This document shows positions 38,679 through 47,101 of a stretch of DNA of 64,000 nucleotides, piece after piece. The notes below the pieces were generated by a model. It searched no databases, was not told the DNA's origin, and saw nothing but the letters and a program-made list of their open reading frames with translations. Positions within the stretch are counted from its first letter, which is position 1. Every line of letters begins with the position of its first letter. The translations under genes were made by a program, and so were the position numbers. Origin of the DNA: Falsiroseomonas frigidaquae (GTDB taxonomy: Bacteria > Pseudomonadota > Alphaproteobacteria > Acetobacterales > Acetobacteraceae); contig NZ_JAAVTX010000003.1 of assembly GCF_012163145.1 (NCBI RefSeq), positions 124,001 through 188,000 of the forward strand, read 5' to 3'.

Positions 38679-39977
38679 TCAGCCCTCGTAGCCCAGCAGC
38701 AGCCGCGGCAGGGTCAGCGACACGGCCGGCCAATAGGTGGTCAGCACCAGCGCCAGCGCGATGGCGCCGTAGAAGGGCCAGATGGTCTTCATCACCGCCT
38801 CGATCGGGATGCGGCCGATGGCGCAGCCGACGAACAGCACGGCGCCGACCGGGGGCGTGGTCAGGCCGAGGCCGAGGTTCATCATCATGATCATGCCGAA
38901 CTGCACAGGATCCACGCCAATGGCGACGACGACGGGCAGGAAGATCGGCGTGGTGATCAGGATCAGCGCCGCCATGTCCATGACGCAACCCAGCAGCAGC
39001 AGGCACAGGTTGATCATCAGCATGATGACGACGGGGTTGGAGCTGATCGCCAGCATCCCTTCCGTCAGCAGGTCCGGCAGGCGGTACAGAGCCAGCAGAT
39101 AGGCGAAGGCGGTGGCAGTGCCGACCAGCAGGAACACCACGGCGGAGGTGCGGACACTTGCGGCGACAGCGACCTTGAAATCAGCCCAGGTCAGGCTGCG
39201 ATAGACCAGCACTGTCACGAGAAGTGCCCAGAGCGTGCCGAAGGCCGCGCTTTCCGTCACGGTGAAGACGCCCGACAGCACGCCACCCAGAATGATGAAG
39301 GCGGTGAACAGCCCCGGCAGCGCATCGACGAAGCGCCAGAACAGGTGGCGGAAGCCGGCCCAGGGCTCCGACGGATAGCCGCGGCGCACAGCCATCACAT
39401 AGGCGGCGATGGCGAGGAATCCGCACATCAGCAGCCCCGGCACGATGCCGGCGACGAACAGTGCGGTGACGGAGATGCCGCCGCCCGCCGCCAGGCTGTA
39501 CAGGATCATGTTGTGGCTGGGCGGGATCAGGATGCCCGCGATCGAGGAGGTCACGGTCAGCGATACCGCATAGTCCACCCCATAGCCCTTCGCCTTCATC
39601 GCCGGGATCAGGATGACGCCGGTGGCGGAGGTATCGGCAACGGCGGAGCCGGATATGCCGCCGAACAGCATGGAGGTGGAGACATCGACCATGCCGAGCC
39701 CGCCGCGCATCCAGCCGACCGCGGCGGAAGCCAGCGCCACCAGCCGGCGCGCGATGCCGCCATGCAGCATCAACTCCCCGGCGAAGATGAAGAACGGGAT
39801 CGCGAGCAGCGCGAAGATGCTCATGCCGCTCGCCATCTGCTGGAAGGCGACGGCCGGGTTGATGCCCTCATACAGAAAGCCGGCCAGGGCCGCGATGCCC
39901 AGCACGAAGGCTACCGGCACGCCGGAGACGACACCGAGGACGAAGATCCCGAAGATCAGGAAAAGGCCGAATTCCAC
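38679..39977 (-). CDS. TRAP transporter large permease (DctM)
   Basis: A 432-aa integral membrane protein with about 12 hydrophobic segments, including the family motifs FALLAIPFFIFAGELMLHGGIARRL and SSIAGILIPPSHNMILY, and GLTTPPVGAVLFVGCAIGRI near the C-terminus. It is the ion-coupled channel subunit of a tripartite ATP-independent uptake system. It lies 6 bases after the small permease and just ahead of the lactonase, so the substrate is probably a hexuronate or related sugar acid. Confidence 0.92.
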   Translation of the reverse strand: MEFGLFLIFGIFVLGVVSGVPVAFVLGIAALAGFLYEGINPAVAFQQMASGMSIFALLAIPFFIFAGELMLHGGIARRLVALASAAVGWMRGGLGMVDVSTSMLFGGISGSAVADTSATGVILIPAMKAKGYGVDYAVSLTVTSSIAGILIPPSHNMILYSLAAGGGISVTALFVAGIVPGLLMCGFLAIAAYVMAVRRGYPSEPWAGFRHLFWRFVDALPGLFTAFIILGGVLSGVFTVTESAAFGTLWALLVTVLVYRSLTWADFKVAVAASVRTSAVVFLLVGTATAFAYLLALYRLPDLLTEGMLAISSNPVVIMLMINLCLLLLGCVMDMAALILITTPIFLPVVVAIGVDPVQFGMIMMMNLGLGLTTPPVGAVLFVGCAIGRIPIEAVMKTIWPFYGAIALALVLTTYWPAVSLTLPRLLLGYEG

Positions 39978-39983
39978 GCGAGT

Positions 39984-40511
39984 CTACTCCAGGAAGGCCG
40001 CGGCGATACCGCGCTGTTCGGGGCCGTCCTTGTTCAGGATGTCGCGCAGCACCTGCTCGATGGCGAAAAGCGTCACCAGCCCGCCGCAGACCTGCAGGGG
40101 CACATAGGTCCAGCCCTGGCTGATGCCGAGCAGCGGGATTTTGAAGTTCCAGACCATCTCCACCAGTTCCTGCGAGTAGATCATCATGGCGAAGCCGAAG
40201 ACGCCGACGGTCGTGTCGCAGCCCACTGCGATCCAGCGCTGTGCCTGCATCGGCAGCGCCTCGCGGAAGCCGAGCACCGAAAGATGGAAACGCTCCCGCA
40301 CGCCGACGGCGGCGACCGGCAGGGCGATGCACAGGATGGAAAGGGTCGCGGCGCGCTCGATCCAGGTCGGCGTGTCGTTCAGCACATAACGGCCGAACAC
40401 CATCCAGCCCATCATCACCACCAGCCCGACCAGGGCGCAGCCGGCGACGACCACGACGACATGGCAGAAGGCATCGAGCACGCGTGAAAACATCGCCATG
40501 GCGTATTGCAT
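39984..40511 (-). CDS. TRAP transporter small permease (DctQ)
   Basis: A 175-aa membrane protein with four hydrophobic helices and the DctQ hallmark WMVFGRYVLNDTPTWIERAA. It pairs with the DctM subunit that follows 6 bases later. I place the start at the ATG at 40511; ATGs at 40499 and 40493 are alternatives and none has a strong Shine-Dalgarno. A strong intrinsic terminator sits between this gene and the upstream binding-protein gene. Confidence 0.85.
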   Translation of the reverse strand: MQYAMAMFSRVLDAFCHVVVVVAGCALVGLVVMMGWMVFGRYVLNDTPTWIERAATLSILCIALPVAAVGVRERFHLSVLGFREALPMQAQRWIAVGCDTTVGVFGFAMMIYSQELVEMVWNFKIPLLGISQGWTYVPLQVCGGLVTLFAIEQVLRDILNKDGPEQRGIAAAFLE

Positions 40512-40538
40512 CCTGGCAGCGGAAGGGATGGCGAGGAG

Positions 40539-40569
40539 AAAAAAAAGGGGGCGGCCGGGCCGCCCCCTT
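40539..40569 (-). terminator. Intrinsic terminator between dctP- and dctQ-type genes
   Basis: On the minus strand a G/C stem (GGGGGCGGCC paired with GGCCGCCCCC, plus strand 40547-40567) is followed by eight T residues (40539-40546 read as A on the plus strand). It lies between the binding-protein stop and the small-permease start, so partial termination would give more binding protein than permease. Confidence 0.88.
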
Positions 40570-40576
40570 CGGCGCA

Positions 40577-41584
40577 TCACGGCAGGGCGCGGATCGCCTG
40601 CACCATGCCGGCCAGGCGCGGCGTCGACGCATACTTCGCGTAGACCGGCTCCATAAGCTGCGACCACGGGCTGCGATCGGTCAGCTCGATCACGGTCACG
40701 CCCGCGGCCTCGACCCGCTGGCGCGAAACCCGCTCCCGCTCCGCCCAGAGCTGGCGCTGCAGGGTGGCGCTTTCGCGGGCGGCATCGCGGACGATGTTGC
40801 GCTCCTGCTCATTCAGGCGGCGCCAGCGCTGCTGCGACACGGCGAGCACTTCCGGCACGTTGGAGTGTTCCGTGGTGGTGTAGTAGCGCGCCACCTCGAA
40901 ATGCCGGGTGCTTTCATAGGACGGGAAGTTGTTCTCCGCCGCGTCGATGACGCCCGACTGCAGGCTGGTGAACACCTCGCCGAAGGGCAGCGGGGTCGGG
41001 TTGGCGTTCAGCGCACGCATCAGGTCGATCCACAGATCGCTGGTCTGCACGCGGATCTTCAGGCCGCGCATGTCGGCCGGCGTGCGGATCGGGCGGGTGG
41101 AATAGACGCTGCGGGCGCCGCCATCGTACCAGGCCAGCGCGATGATGCCGATCGCCTCGAGGTCCTTGGCAATCTCCTGCCCGGCCACACCATCGATCGC
41201 GGCGTGGCTGTGCGCCACGTTGCGGAACAGGAAGGGCAGCGTCACCACATTGGTGGACGGCGCCAGGTTGTTGAAGGGCGAGAGGTTGAAGTTGCCGAAG
41301 TCGATGGAGCCCAGCCGCATCTGCTGGATCGCCTCATCCTGCTGGCCGAGCTGCGCGGAATGGTAGGTGCGCATGCGGATGCGGTTGTTGGTCCGCTGCA
41401 TCACCAGCTGGCCGAAGCGGTCCAGCCCCTGGCCATTCGGGTAGTCCGCCGCATGGATGTTCCAGCCACGCCATTCCTGCGCCGCGGCGGGGGTGGCCGC
41501 CAGGGGCAGCAGGGCGGCAGCCGCAAGGGCCGCCGCGCAAAAGGCCGTGCCGGCCTTGGCGCCAATCGCGCGCAGAGCTTTCAT
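40577..41584 (-). CDS. TRAP transporter solute-binding protein (DctP family)
   Basis: A 335-aa periplasmic receptor with a Sec signal peptide (positively charged MKALRAIGAKAG, Ala/Leu core, cleavage near AAAQ, about residue 36). DctP features include FGNFNLSPFNNLAP, RGLKIRVQTSDLWIDL with the ligand-binding Arg, and EVFTSLQSGVIDAAENNFPSY. The last of these is common in sugar-acid-binding members. First gene of the hexuronate operon, directly downstream of a promoter overlapped by a palindromic operator. Confidence 0.92.
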   Translation of the reverse strand: MKALRAIGAKAGTAFCAAALAAAALLPLAATPAAAQEWRGWNIHAADYPNGQGLDRFGQLVMQRTNNRIRMRTYHSAQLGQQDEAIQQMRLGSIDFGNFNLSPFNNLAPSTNVVTLPFLFRNVAHSHAAIDGVAGQEIAKDLEAIGIIALAWYDGGARSVYSTRPIRTPADMRGLKIRVQTSDLWIDLMRALNANPTPLPFGEVFTSLQSGVIDAAENNFPSYESTRHFEVARYYTTTEHSNVPEVLAVSQQRWRRLNEQERNIVRDAARESATLQRQLWAERERVSRQRVEAAGVTVIELTDRSPWSQLMEPVYAKYASTPRLAGMVQAIRALP

Positions 41585-41624
41585 GGATTGTCTCTCCTTC
41601 CCCTCCCGCGGCCTTCTGGCAACG

Positions 41625-41646
41625 GGTTATACGACATCATACAACC
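41625..41646. promoter_or_regulatory. Palindromic operator (GntR/UxuR-like) upstream of the TRAP-udh operon
   Basis: Half-sites GGTTATACGA and TCATACAACC form a 22-bp imperfect palindrome (8 of 10 positions match). It covers the -10 region of the minus-strand promoter, so a bound repressor would block transcription. The form resembles operators of FadR-type GntR regulators of hexuronate genes (UxuR/ExuR). The regulator gene is not in the window. Confidence 0.6.
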
Positions 41647-41666
41647 GGCTCGCGCCGCTTTGTCAA
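41637..41666 (-). promoter_or_regulatory. Sigma-70-type promoter for the TRAP-udh operon
   Basis: On the minus strand a consensus -35 TTGACA (41661-41666) is followed after about 16-17 bases by a weak -10 (TTGTAT/TGTATG) embedded in the operator. The start codon of the binding-protein gene lies about 50 bases further on. Confidence 0.55.
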
Positions 41667-41730
41667 TTCGCGCCGCGCAACCCCCGCCCCCCTGGCGCGC
41701 TGACGCCGTGTGGGATGCCAGGAGGGCAGC

Positions 41731-41886
41731 ATGGACCGCGACAGCACCATCGAGGAAGCCGAGGCCGGCGGCGTCCGGTTGCTGCCCGCCGGGCTGATCG
41801 GCTTCCTGGTCTATCCGGCCGTACTGGAGCTGATCGTTGCGCATCCGCCGGCCAACGACCAGATGGCGCCACCCGCCCAGGGCTGA
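41731..41886 (+). CDS. Small membrane protein, 51 aa, unknown
   Basis: A short gene with a near-ideal AGGAGG five bases before the ATG. The product starts with a charged stretch (MDRDSTIEEAEAGG), has one hydrophobic segment (about residues 17-36, LLPAGLIGFLVYPAVLELIV) and ends in a Pro/Ala-rich tail (PPAQG). I do not recognise a family. It sits between the divergent hexuronate operon and the amidase gene, 123 bases upstream of the latter, and could be co-transcribed with it. Confidence 0.6.
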   Translation: MDRDSTIEEAEAGGVRLLPAGLIGFLVYPAVLELIVAHPPANDQMAPPAQG

Positions 41887-42009
41887 GCCGCCAGCGCTGA
41901 ACCGCCAGCGCCGCCCGCCCAGCGCTGAACCGGCGGAGCGTCCTGCGGGCTTGCCCCCGCCGCCCATCCTGGCCAGCATCCGGCGCATCCCAGCCGGAAG
42001 CGCCCGCCC

Positions 42010-43359
42010 ATGCCGCCTATCACCCTTGCCGAAGCCGCCGCCGACCTCGCGGCCGGCCGCACCACCGCCGCCGCGCTGACAGAGGCGGCGCTGGACCGGA
42101 TCGCCGACCCGGCCGGCGAAGGCGGGCGTGCCTTCCTGGTTGTCCACGCCGACGCCGCGCGGGCTTCGGCTCAGGCGATGGATGCGCTGCGGCGCGCCGG
42201 CCGCACGCCCAGCCCCTGGGCCGGCATCCCGATCAGCATCAAGGACCTTTATGACGAGGCCGGCCAGCAGACCCGCGGCGGGTCCCGGGCGCTGGCGGAT
42301 GTGGCGCCGGCCACCGCCACCGCACCCAGCGTCGCCCGGCTGCAACGAGCCGGGTTCGTGGTGCTGGGGCGCACCAATATGGTGGAATTCGCCTTCTCCG
42401 GCCTCGGCCACAACCCGCATTTCGGCACGCCGCGTAGCCCGTGGGATCGCGCCACCGGGCGGCTGCCGGGCGGGTCTTCCTCCGGCGCCGCGGTGGCGAC
42501 GGCGGATGGGATGGGCTTTGCCGGGCTGGGGTCCGACACCGGCGGGTCCTGCCGCATCCCTGCCGCGCTGTGCGGCCTGGTCGGCTGGAAGCCCACGGCG
42601 AAGCGGGTGCCGCTGACCGGCACGCTGCCGCTTTCCTTCTCACTGGACAGCCTCGGCCCCATCGCGCGCTCCGTCGCCTGCTGCGCCGTGATCGACAGCC
42701 TGATGGCCGGCGAGGAAGCCTGGTCGCCGGGCCTGCCCCTGCCGGTGGCCGGGCTGCGCCTCGGCGTGCTGCAGGGCTATGTGACCGAGAACTGGGATGC
42801 CGGCGTGACCACCGCCTTCGAGGCGGCGCTGGAAAAACTCTCCGCCGCCGGGGCGCGGGTGGAGCGGCTGGTGGTGCCCGAACTGGCCGAGATCCCGAAG
42901 GCCAATGCCACCGGCGGCTTCGCCTCCTCCGAGGCCTATGCCTGGCATCGCGGCCTGATCGAACGGCAGCGCGACGCCTATGACCAGCGCATCCTGGCCC
43001 GCATCCTGCGCGGCGGGCAGATGTCAGCGGCCGACTACATCCAGCTCGGCCAGGACCGTGCGCGGATCATCGCGGGTTTCGCGGCGCGCACGGCGGGCTT
43101 CGATGCGGTGGTGTCGTCCACCTGCCCGCTGGTGCCGCCGGCCATCTCCGAGATCGAGGATGAGGCGGAGTATGGCCGCATCAACCTGCTGCTGCTGCGA
43201 AACACCAGCGTCGGCAATTTCCTCGACCGCTGCGCCATCAGCCTGCCCTGCCACCGCGCCGGGGAGGCGCCGGTCGGCTTCCAGCTGATGGGCGAGCATG
43301 GCGGCGATGCCAGGCTCTTCGCCGTGGCGCAGGCGGTGGAGGCGGCGCTGGCGGCGTGA
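42010..43359 (+). CDS. Amidase signature family amidase
   Basis: A 449-aa amide hydrolase. The catalytic Lys is in PISIKDLYD, the cis-Ser loop in GGSSSGAAVATADGMG and the nucleophile Ser in GSDTGGSCRIPAALCGLVG, the full Ser-cisSer-Lys triad. Length and layout match bacterial amidases related to GatA. The substrate is unknown. The downstream cupin gene starts inside its stop codon (GTGA overlap), suggesting a joint catabolic role. Confidence 0.9.
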   Translation: MPPITLAEAAADLAAGRTTAAALTEAALDRIADPAGEGGRAFLVVHADAARASAQAMDALRRAGRTPSPWAGIPISIKDLYDEAGQQTRGGSRALADVAPATATAPSVARLQRAGFVVLGRTNMVEFAFSGLGHNPHFGTPRSPWDRATGRLPGGSSSGAAVATADGMGFAGLGSDTGGSCRIPAALCGLVGWKPTAKRVPLTGTLPLSFSLDSLGPIARSVACCAVIDSLMAGEEAWSPGLPLPVAGLRLGVLQGYVTENWDAGVTTAFEAALEKLSAAGARVERLVVPELAEIPKANATGGFASSEAYAWHRGLIERQRDAYDQRILARILRGGQMSAADYIQLGQDRARIIAGFAARTAGFDAVVSSTCPLVPPAISEIEDEAEYGRINLLLLRNTSVGNFLDRCAISLPCHRAGEAPVGFQLMGEHGGDARLFAVAQAVEAALAA

Positions 43360-43682
43360 GCCCGCGCTTCGGCAATCTGGCGGAAGGCGAAGCCCCGGCG
43401 GAGGGCGCCGAGAGCTTCGCCACGCTGCTGGAACAGGGTGGCGTGGTGGTGCAGCGCATCGCCTCCCACCGCGCCGCCAGCCCGGACGGCTTCTGGTACG
43501 ACCAGCCCGGGACGGAATTCGTGCTGCTGGCGCGGGGCACCGGGACGCTCGGCTTCGCCGATGGCACGCGGCGCGCCATGGCGACGGGGGATTGGGCGGT
43601 GCTGCCGGCAGGCTGCCGGCACCGGGTGGAGGCGACCGGCGCGGATGCGCTGTGGCTGGCGGTTCACCTGCCGTCCGGCTGA
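43356..43682 (+). CDS. Small cupin-domain protein
   Basis: A 108-aa single-domain cupin with the two half-motifs visible as GFWYDQPGTEFVLLARGTGTLGF and GDWAVLPAGCRHRVEAT. The first lacks the usual HxH (it has GTEF), the second keeps PAGxxHRV, so metal binding may be weak or altered. Translation probably starts at the GTG overlapping the amidase stop. Its 3' end overlaps the convergent eutC gene by 19 bases. It may be an accessory enzyme or sensor for the amidase pathway. Confidence 0.78.
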   Translation: MSPRFGNLAEGEAPAEGAESFATLLEQGGVVVQRIASHRAASPDGFWYDQPGTEFVLLARGTGTLGFADGTRRAMATGDWAVLPAGCRHRVEATGADALWLAVHLPSG

Positions 43683-44452
43683 GAGACCTCTGAGAACACT
43701 GGCGGGTCGGCTGCATTCTCAAACGGTCTCTCAACCTCCAGCAGCGGCACCACCGGCTGTTCATCCTTCAGCGCCACGCCCGTGGCGCCCAGGCTTCGCG
43801 CGGCGGCGACCAGCCAGAGCAGTTTCGCCGTGGCCTCCGCCACGCTCAGCCCGCCGGGGCGGATATTGCTGATGCAGTTGCGCTCGGCATCGGTGCGGCC
43901 AGGGCGCGGGGCGTGGGTCAGGTAGATGCCCATGCTGTCGAGTGCGGACAGGCCCGGCCGCTCGCCGATCAGCACCGCGACCATGGCCGCGCCCAACGCC
44001 TGGCCGATGGCATCCCCTATGGCGACGCGCGCCTGGGTGGCGATGACCGGCGGCGCCACATCCCACCCCGCCGCCTGCAACCCCGCGGACAGCGCCGCGA
44101 CCAGCGCGGGCGCCTGGGCCTGCACCCCGGTGGCGCAGAGGCCATCGGCCACGACGATGGCGAAGCAGCCGGGCCGCGGCGCCAGCACAGTACCCTCCGC
44201 CAGGCGCCGGCCGAGATCCGGGCGCAGCAGGTAGCCGCGCCGGTCCGGTGCCGCGCTCGCCACCACCTGCGCGCCCAGCGCCGCCTGCAGCGCGGGCACA
44301 TCGAGCTTCGACCAGACCGCATCGCGCGCCTGGGCATGCGCCTCCTGGAAATCCAGATGCGCCGCGGTGGGCAGCCCGTTGCCGACGCGGCCGAGCGCGA
44401 CGCGCGCCGCGGTGAAACGGCGCAGGTCACGCCAGAGGGTGGGTGCGCTCAC
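43664..44452 (-). CDS. eutC: Ethanolamine ammonia-lyase small subunit
   Basis: A 262-aa EutC, part of the adenosylcobalamin-dependent lyase that turns ethanolamine into acetaldehyde and ammonia. Typical segments are SGRIGxG-like ARVALGRVGNGLPTAAHLDFQEAHAQARDAV, FAIVVADGLCATGVQAQ and VAIGDAIGQALGAAMVAVLIGERPGL, ending with the NCISNIRPGGL loop. Somewhat shorter than the E. coli protein (295 aa), lacking part of the N-terminal extension. Coupled to eutB by an ATGA overlap. Confidence 0.93.
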   Translation of the reverse strand: MSAPTLWRDLRRFTAARVALGRVGNGLPTAAHLDFQEAHAQARDAVWSKLDVPALQAALGAQVVASAAPDRRGYLLRPDLGRRLAEGTVLAPRPGCFAIVVADGLCATGVQAQAPALVAALSAGLQAAGWDVAPPVIATQARVAIGDAIGQALGAAMVAVLIGERPGLSALDSMGIYLTHAPRPGRTDAERNCISNIRPGGLSVAEATAKLLWLVAAARSLGATGVALKDEQPVVPLLEVERPFENAADPPVFSEVSQPDGR

Positions 44453-45813
44453 AGCAGGCCGGCCGTGGCCATCGCCGGCGGCAGTAGGTCCGGCGTGCGG
44501 TCCCCCAGCCCCATGCGGTGCAGCCAGACGGCGAATTCGGGGGCCGGCTTCTTGCCCAGCGCGGCGCGGACATAGAGCCCGTCATGGAAGGAGGTGGATT
44601 GGTAGGCGAGCATGGTGTCGTCCGCCCCCGGCACGCCCATCACATAGGTCACGCCGGCCACGCCGAGCAGCGTCAGCAGCGCGTCCATGTCGTCCTGGTC
44701 GGCCTCGGCATGGTTGGTGTAGCAGACATCCACCCCCATCGGCAGGCCGAGCAGCTTGCCGCACATATGGTCCTCAAGGCCCGCACGGGTGATCTGCTTG
44801 CCGTCGAACAGGTATTCCGGGCCGATGAAGCCGACGACCGAGTTCACCAGCAGCGGCCGGAAGCGGCGCGCCACGGCATAGGCGCGGCATTCCAGTGTCT
44901 GCTGGTCCACGCCGTGATGCGCATCGGCCGACAGCGCGCTGCCCTGGCCGGTCTCGAAATACATGCAGTTGTCGCCCAGCGTGCCGCGCTTCAGGGACAG
45001 CGCCGCCGCATGCGCCTCCGCCAGCAGGGACAGGGACACGCCGAAGCTGTCATTCACCGCCTGGGTGCCGCCGATGGATTGGAACACCAGGTCCACCGGC
45101 GCACCGCGCTGCATGGCCAGCAGCGTGGTGGTGACATGCGCCAGCACGCAGGTCTGGGTGGGGATGGCGTAGCGGTCGCGCACCGCATCCAGCAGGCCCA
45201 GCACGCGGCACAGGTTGTCCACATTGTCGGTCGCCGGGTTCACCCCGATCACCGCATCCCCGGCGCCGAGCAGCAGCCCGTCCAGCACCTGCGCCGCGAT
45301 GCCCTTCGGGTCGTCCACCGGGTCGTTCGGCTGCAGTCGGATGGACAGCGTGCCGGGCAGGCCGAGCGTGTTGCGGAAGCGCGTCGTCACCCGGCATTTG
45401 GCGGCGATCGCCACCAGGTCCTGCAGCCGGCAGATCTTCGACAGTGCCGCCACCATCTCGGGCGTCAGGCCGGGCGCGAGGGCGGCCAGCGCGGGCGCAT
45501 CGGCCTCCGCCAGCAGCCAATCCCGGAAGCCGCCGACCGTGAGGTGCGCGACGGGGGCGAAGGCGGCGGCGTCATGGCTGTCCAGGATCAGCCGCGTCAC
45601 CTCATCCGCCTCATAGGGCACCACGGCCTCATCCAGGAAATGCCGCAACGGCAGGTCTGCCAGGGCGCGCTGCGCCGCCACCCGCTGTGCTGCGCTTGCG
45701 GCCGCGACACCGGCCAGCGCATCGCCGGACCGGAACGGCGTGGCGCAGGCCAGAAGCTGGCGCAGGTCGGCGAAGACATGCCGCGTGCCGCCGACCGTTG
45801 CGGAAAAACCCAT
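44449..45813 (-). CDS. eutB: Ethanolamine ammonia-lyase large subunit
   Basis: A 454-aa TIM-barrel EutB, essentially the length of E. coli EutB (453). Characteristic pieces include LSKICRLQDLVAIAAKCRV, LQPNDPVDDPKGIAAQVLDGLL, GDAVIGVNPATDNV and NCMYFETGQGSALSADAHHG. The start at 45813 has AAGGAGAG upstream. No eutA reactivase, shell or acetaldehyde dehydrogenase genes lie nearby, so this is the microcompartment-free type, and cobalamin must come from elsewhere. Divergent from the TPP decarboxylase genes across 129 bases holding 22-bp tandem repeats. Confidence 0.95.
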   Translation of the reverse strand: MGFSATVGGTRHVFADLRQLLACATPFRSGDALAGVAAASAAQRVAAQRALADLPLRHFLDEAVVPYEADEVTRLILDSHDAAAFAPVAHLTVGGFRDWLLAEADAPALAALAPGLTPEMVAALSKICRLQDLVAIAAKCRVTTRFRNTLGLPGTLSIRLQPNDPVDDPKGIAAQVLDGLLLGAGDAVIGVNPATDNVDNLCRVLGLLDAVRDRYAIPTQTCVLAHVTTTLLAMQRGAPVDLVFQSIGGTQAVNDSFGVSLSLLAEAHAAALSLKRGTLGDNCMYFETGQGSALSADAHHGVDQQTLECRAYAVARRFRPLLVNSVVGFIGPEYLFDGKQITRAGLEDHMCGKLLGLPMGVDVCYTNHAEADQDDMDALLTLLGVAGVTYVMGVPGADDTMLAYQSTSFHDGLYVRAALGKKPAPEFAVWLHRMGLGDRTPDLLPPAMATAGLL

Positions 45814-45825
45814 GCCACCCTCTCC

Positions 45826-45891
45826 TTCACCCCAACCCGCGCCCGGGTTCACCCCACCCCGCGCCCGGGTTCACCCCACCCCGCGCCCGGG
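45826..45891. repeat. Three tandem 22-bp repeats upstream of eutB
   Basis: Three head-to-tail copies of a 22-bp unit (TTCACCCC-A/C-CCCGCGCCCGGG) at 45826-45847, 45848-45869 and 45870-45891; copies two and three are identical and copy one differs at one base. They sit in the divergent promoter region of eutBC and the TPP decarboxylase genes, immediately 5' of eutB. Each contains the CCCGGG palindrome. Confidence 0.85.
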
Positions 45892-45942
45892 TTGCCACCT
45901 GAAGCCTCCGGGGGGAGGATGCCACAGATACGGAGGAACGGT

Positions 45943-46494
45943 ATGGACCGCGAGAAGCTGGAAATGCGCCCGGATGCGGCCGCGGAATGGCCGGATGGCA
46001 TCTACGCGGCGCTGAAGGCCAATGGCATCACCCAGGTGGCCCTGGTGCCGGATGCCGGCCACAGCCGGCTGATCAAGCGCTGCCTCGCCGACAATAAGAT
46101 GACGGTGGTCACTCTGACGACCGAGGAAGAAGGCGTCGCCATGCTGTGCGGCGCCTGGCTCGGCGGCGTCAAGGGCGTGCTGCTGATGCAGTCCTCCGGC
46201 GTCGGCAACTGCATCAACATGCTGTCGCTGTCGCATATCCACCGCACGCCGCTGCCGATGATCGTGACCATGCGCGGCGACTTCGCGGAATTCAATCCGG
46301 CGCAGATCCCGATGGGCCAGGCGACCCAGACGGTGCTGGAGGCGATGGGCACCATCGTGCACCGCGCCGACCGGCCGGAGGATGTGGCCGCCACCGTCGA
46401 TGCGACGCTGCGCCTGGCCTTCAATACGTTCCGCCCGGCGGCCACGCTGCTCGGCCAGCGCCTGATCGGCGCCAAGACCTTCGGGAAGGACTGA
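45943..46494 (+). CDS. TPP-dependent decarboxylase, alpha (PYR) subunit, sulfopyruvate decarboxylase ComD-like
   Basis: A 183-aa pyrimidine-binding half of a split thiamine diphosphate enzyme. The activating Glu lies in VVTLTTEEEGVAMLCGAWLG, followed by LLMQSSGVGNCINMLSLSH and a TPLPMIVTMRGDF strand typical of sulfopyruvate/phosphonopyruvate decarboxylases. GGAGG precedes the ATG. Paired with the beta subunit three bases downstream; phosphonopyruvate decarboxylase is normally one chain, so the ComD/ComE (sulfopyruvate) type is favoured. Confidence 0.82.
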   Translation: MDREKLEMRPDAAAEWPDGIYAALKANGITQVALVPDAGHSRLIKRCLADNKMTVVTLTTEEEGVAMLCGAWLGGVKGVLLMQSSGVGNCINMLSLSHIHRTPLPMIVTMRGDFAEFNPAQIPMGQATQTVLEAMGTIVHRADRPEDVAATVDATLRLAFNTFRPAATLLGQRLIGAKTFGKD

Positions 46495-46497
46495 GCC

Positions 46498-47091
46498 ATG
46501 GCCGAATACCCGAACCGGCGCGATCTGGTGCGCGCGCTGCTGGAAGACCGTGGCGAGCTGATGGTGATCGCCGGCCTCGGCGCCTCCGCCTGGGACATCA
46601 CCGCCATCGGCGATACGCCGCGCAATCTTCCCCTATGGGGCGGCATGGGCGGCGCCGCGATGATGGGGCTTGGCCTGGCGCTGGCGCAGCCTTCCGCGAA
46701 GGTGCTGGTGATCACCGGTGATGGGGAGATGCTGATGGCGCTCGGCGCCATGGCCACCATCGCGGTGCAGAAGCCGAAGAATCTGTCGATCGTCGTGCTG
46801 GACAATGAGCATTACAGCGAGACGGGCAACCAGGAGACGGCGACGAAGCACGGCGTGGACCTCGCCGCGATGGCGCGCGGCGCCGGTCTGAAGGAAGCGC
46901 GCACCTTGACGAGCCTGGCGGAAGTGCCCGCCCTGCGCGCGCAGATCCATGCCGGCGCGGGTACGGTCTTCGCGGTCACGAAAATCGCGCCGGGCAATCT
47001 GCCGCTGGTGCTGCCGCCGCGCGACGGCGCCATCCTGCAGGCGCGATTCCGCGAGGCCCTGCTCGGCCCCGCCGCCCACCACCAGCTTTGA
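46498..47091 (+). CDS. TPP-dependent decarboxylase, beta (PP) subunit, sulfopyruvate decarboxylase ComE-like
   Basis: A 197-aa pyrophosphate-binding half. The Mg/TPP motif is ITGDGEMLMALGAMATIAVQ followed by LDNEHYSETG (GDG...N pattern), with LPLWGGMGGAAMMGLGLALA ahead of it. Together with the preceding subunit it should decarboxylate a 2-oxo acid with a small polar group to an aldehyde. The next gene, a 2-hydroxyacid dehydrogenase, could provide that 2-oxo acid. Confidence 0.83.
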   Translation: MAEYPNRRDLVRALLEDRGELMVIAGLGASAWDITAIGDTPRNLPLWGGMGGAAMMGLGLALAQPSAKVLVITGDGEMLMALGAMATIAVQKPKNLSIVVLDNEHYSETGNQETATKHGVDLAAMARGAGLKEARTLTSLAEVPALRAQIHAGAGTVFAVTKIAPGNLPLVLPPRDGAILQARFREALLGPAAHHQL

Positions 47092-47101
47092 AGGCCCGAC
47101 C

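Noticed and set aside
42500-43700. Reverse-strand frames of 200-246 codons over the amidase and cupin genes
   Set aside because: Arg/Pro/Ser-rich shadows; the amidase catalytic triad is on the plus strand.
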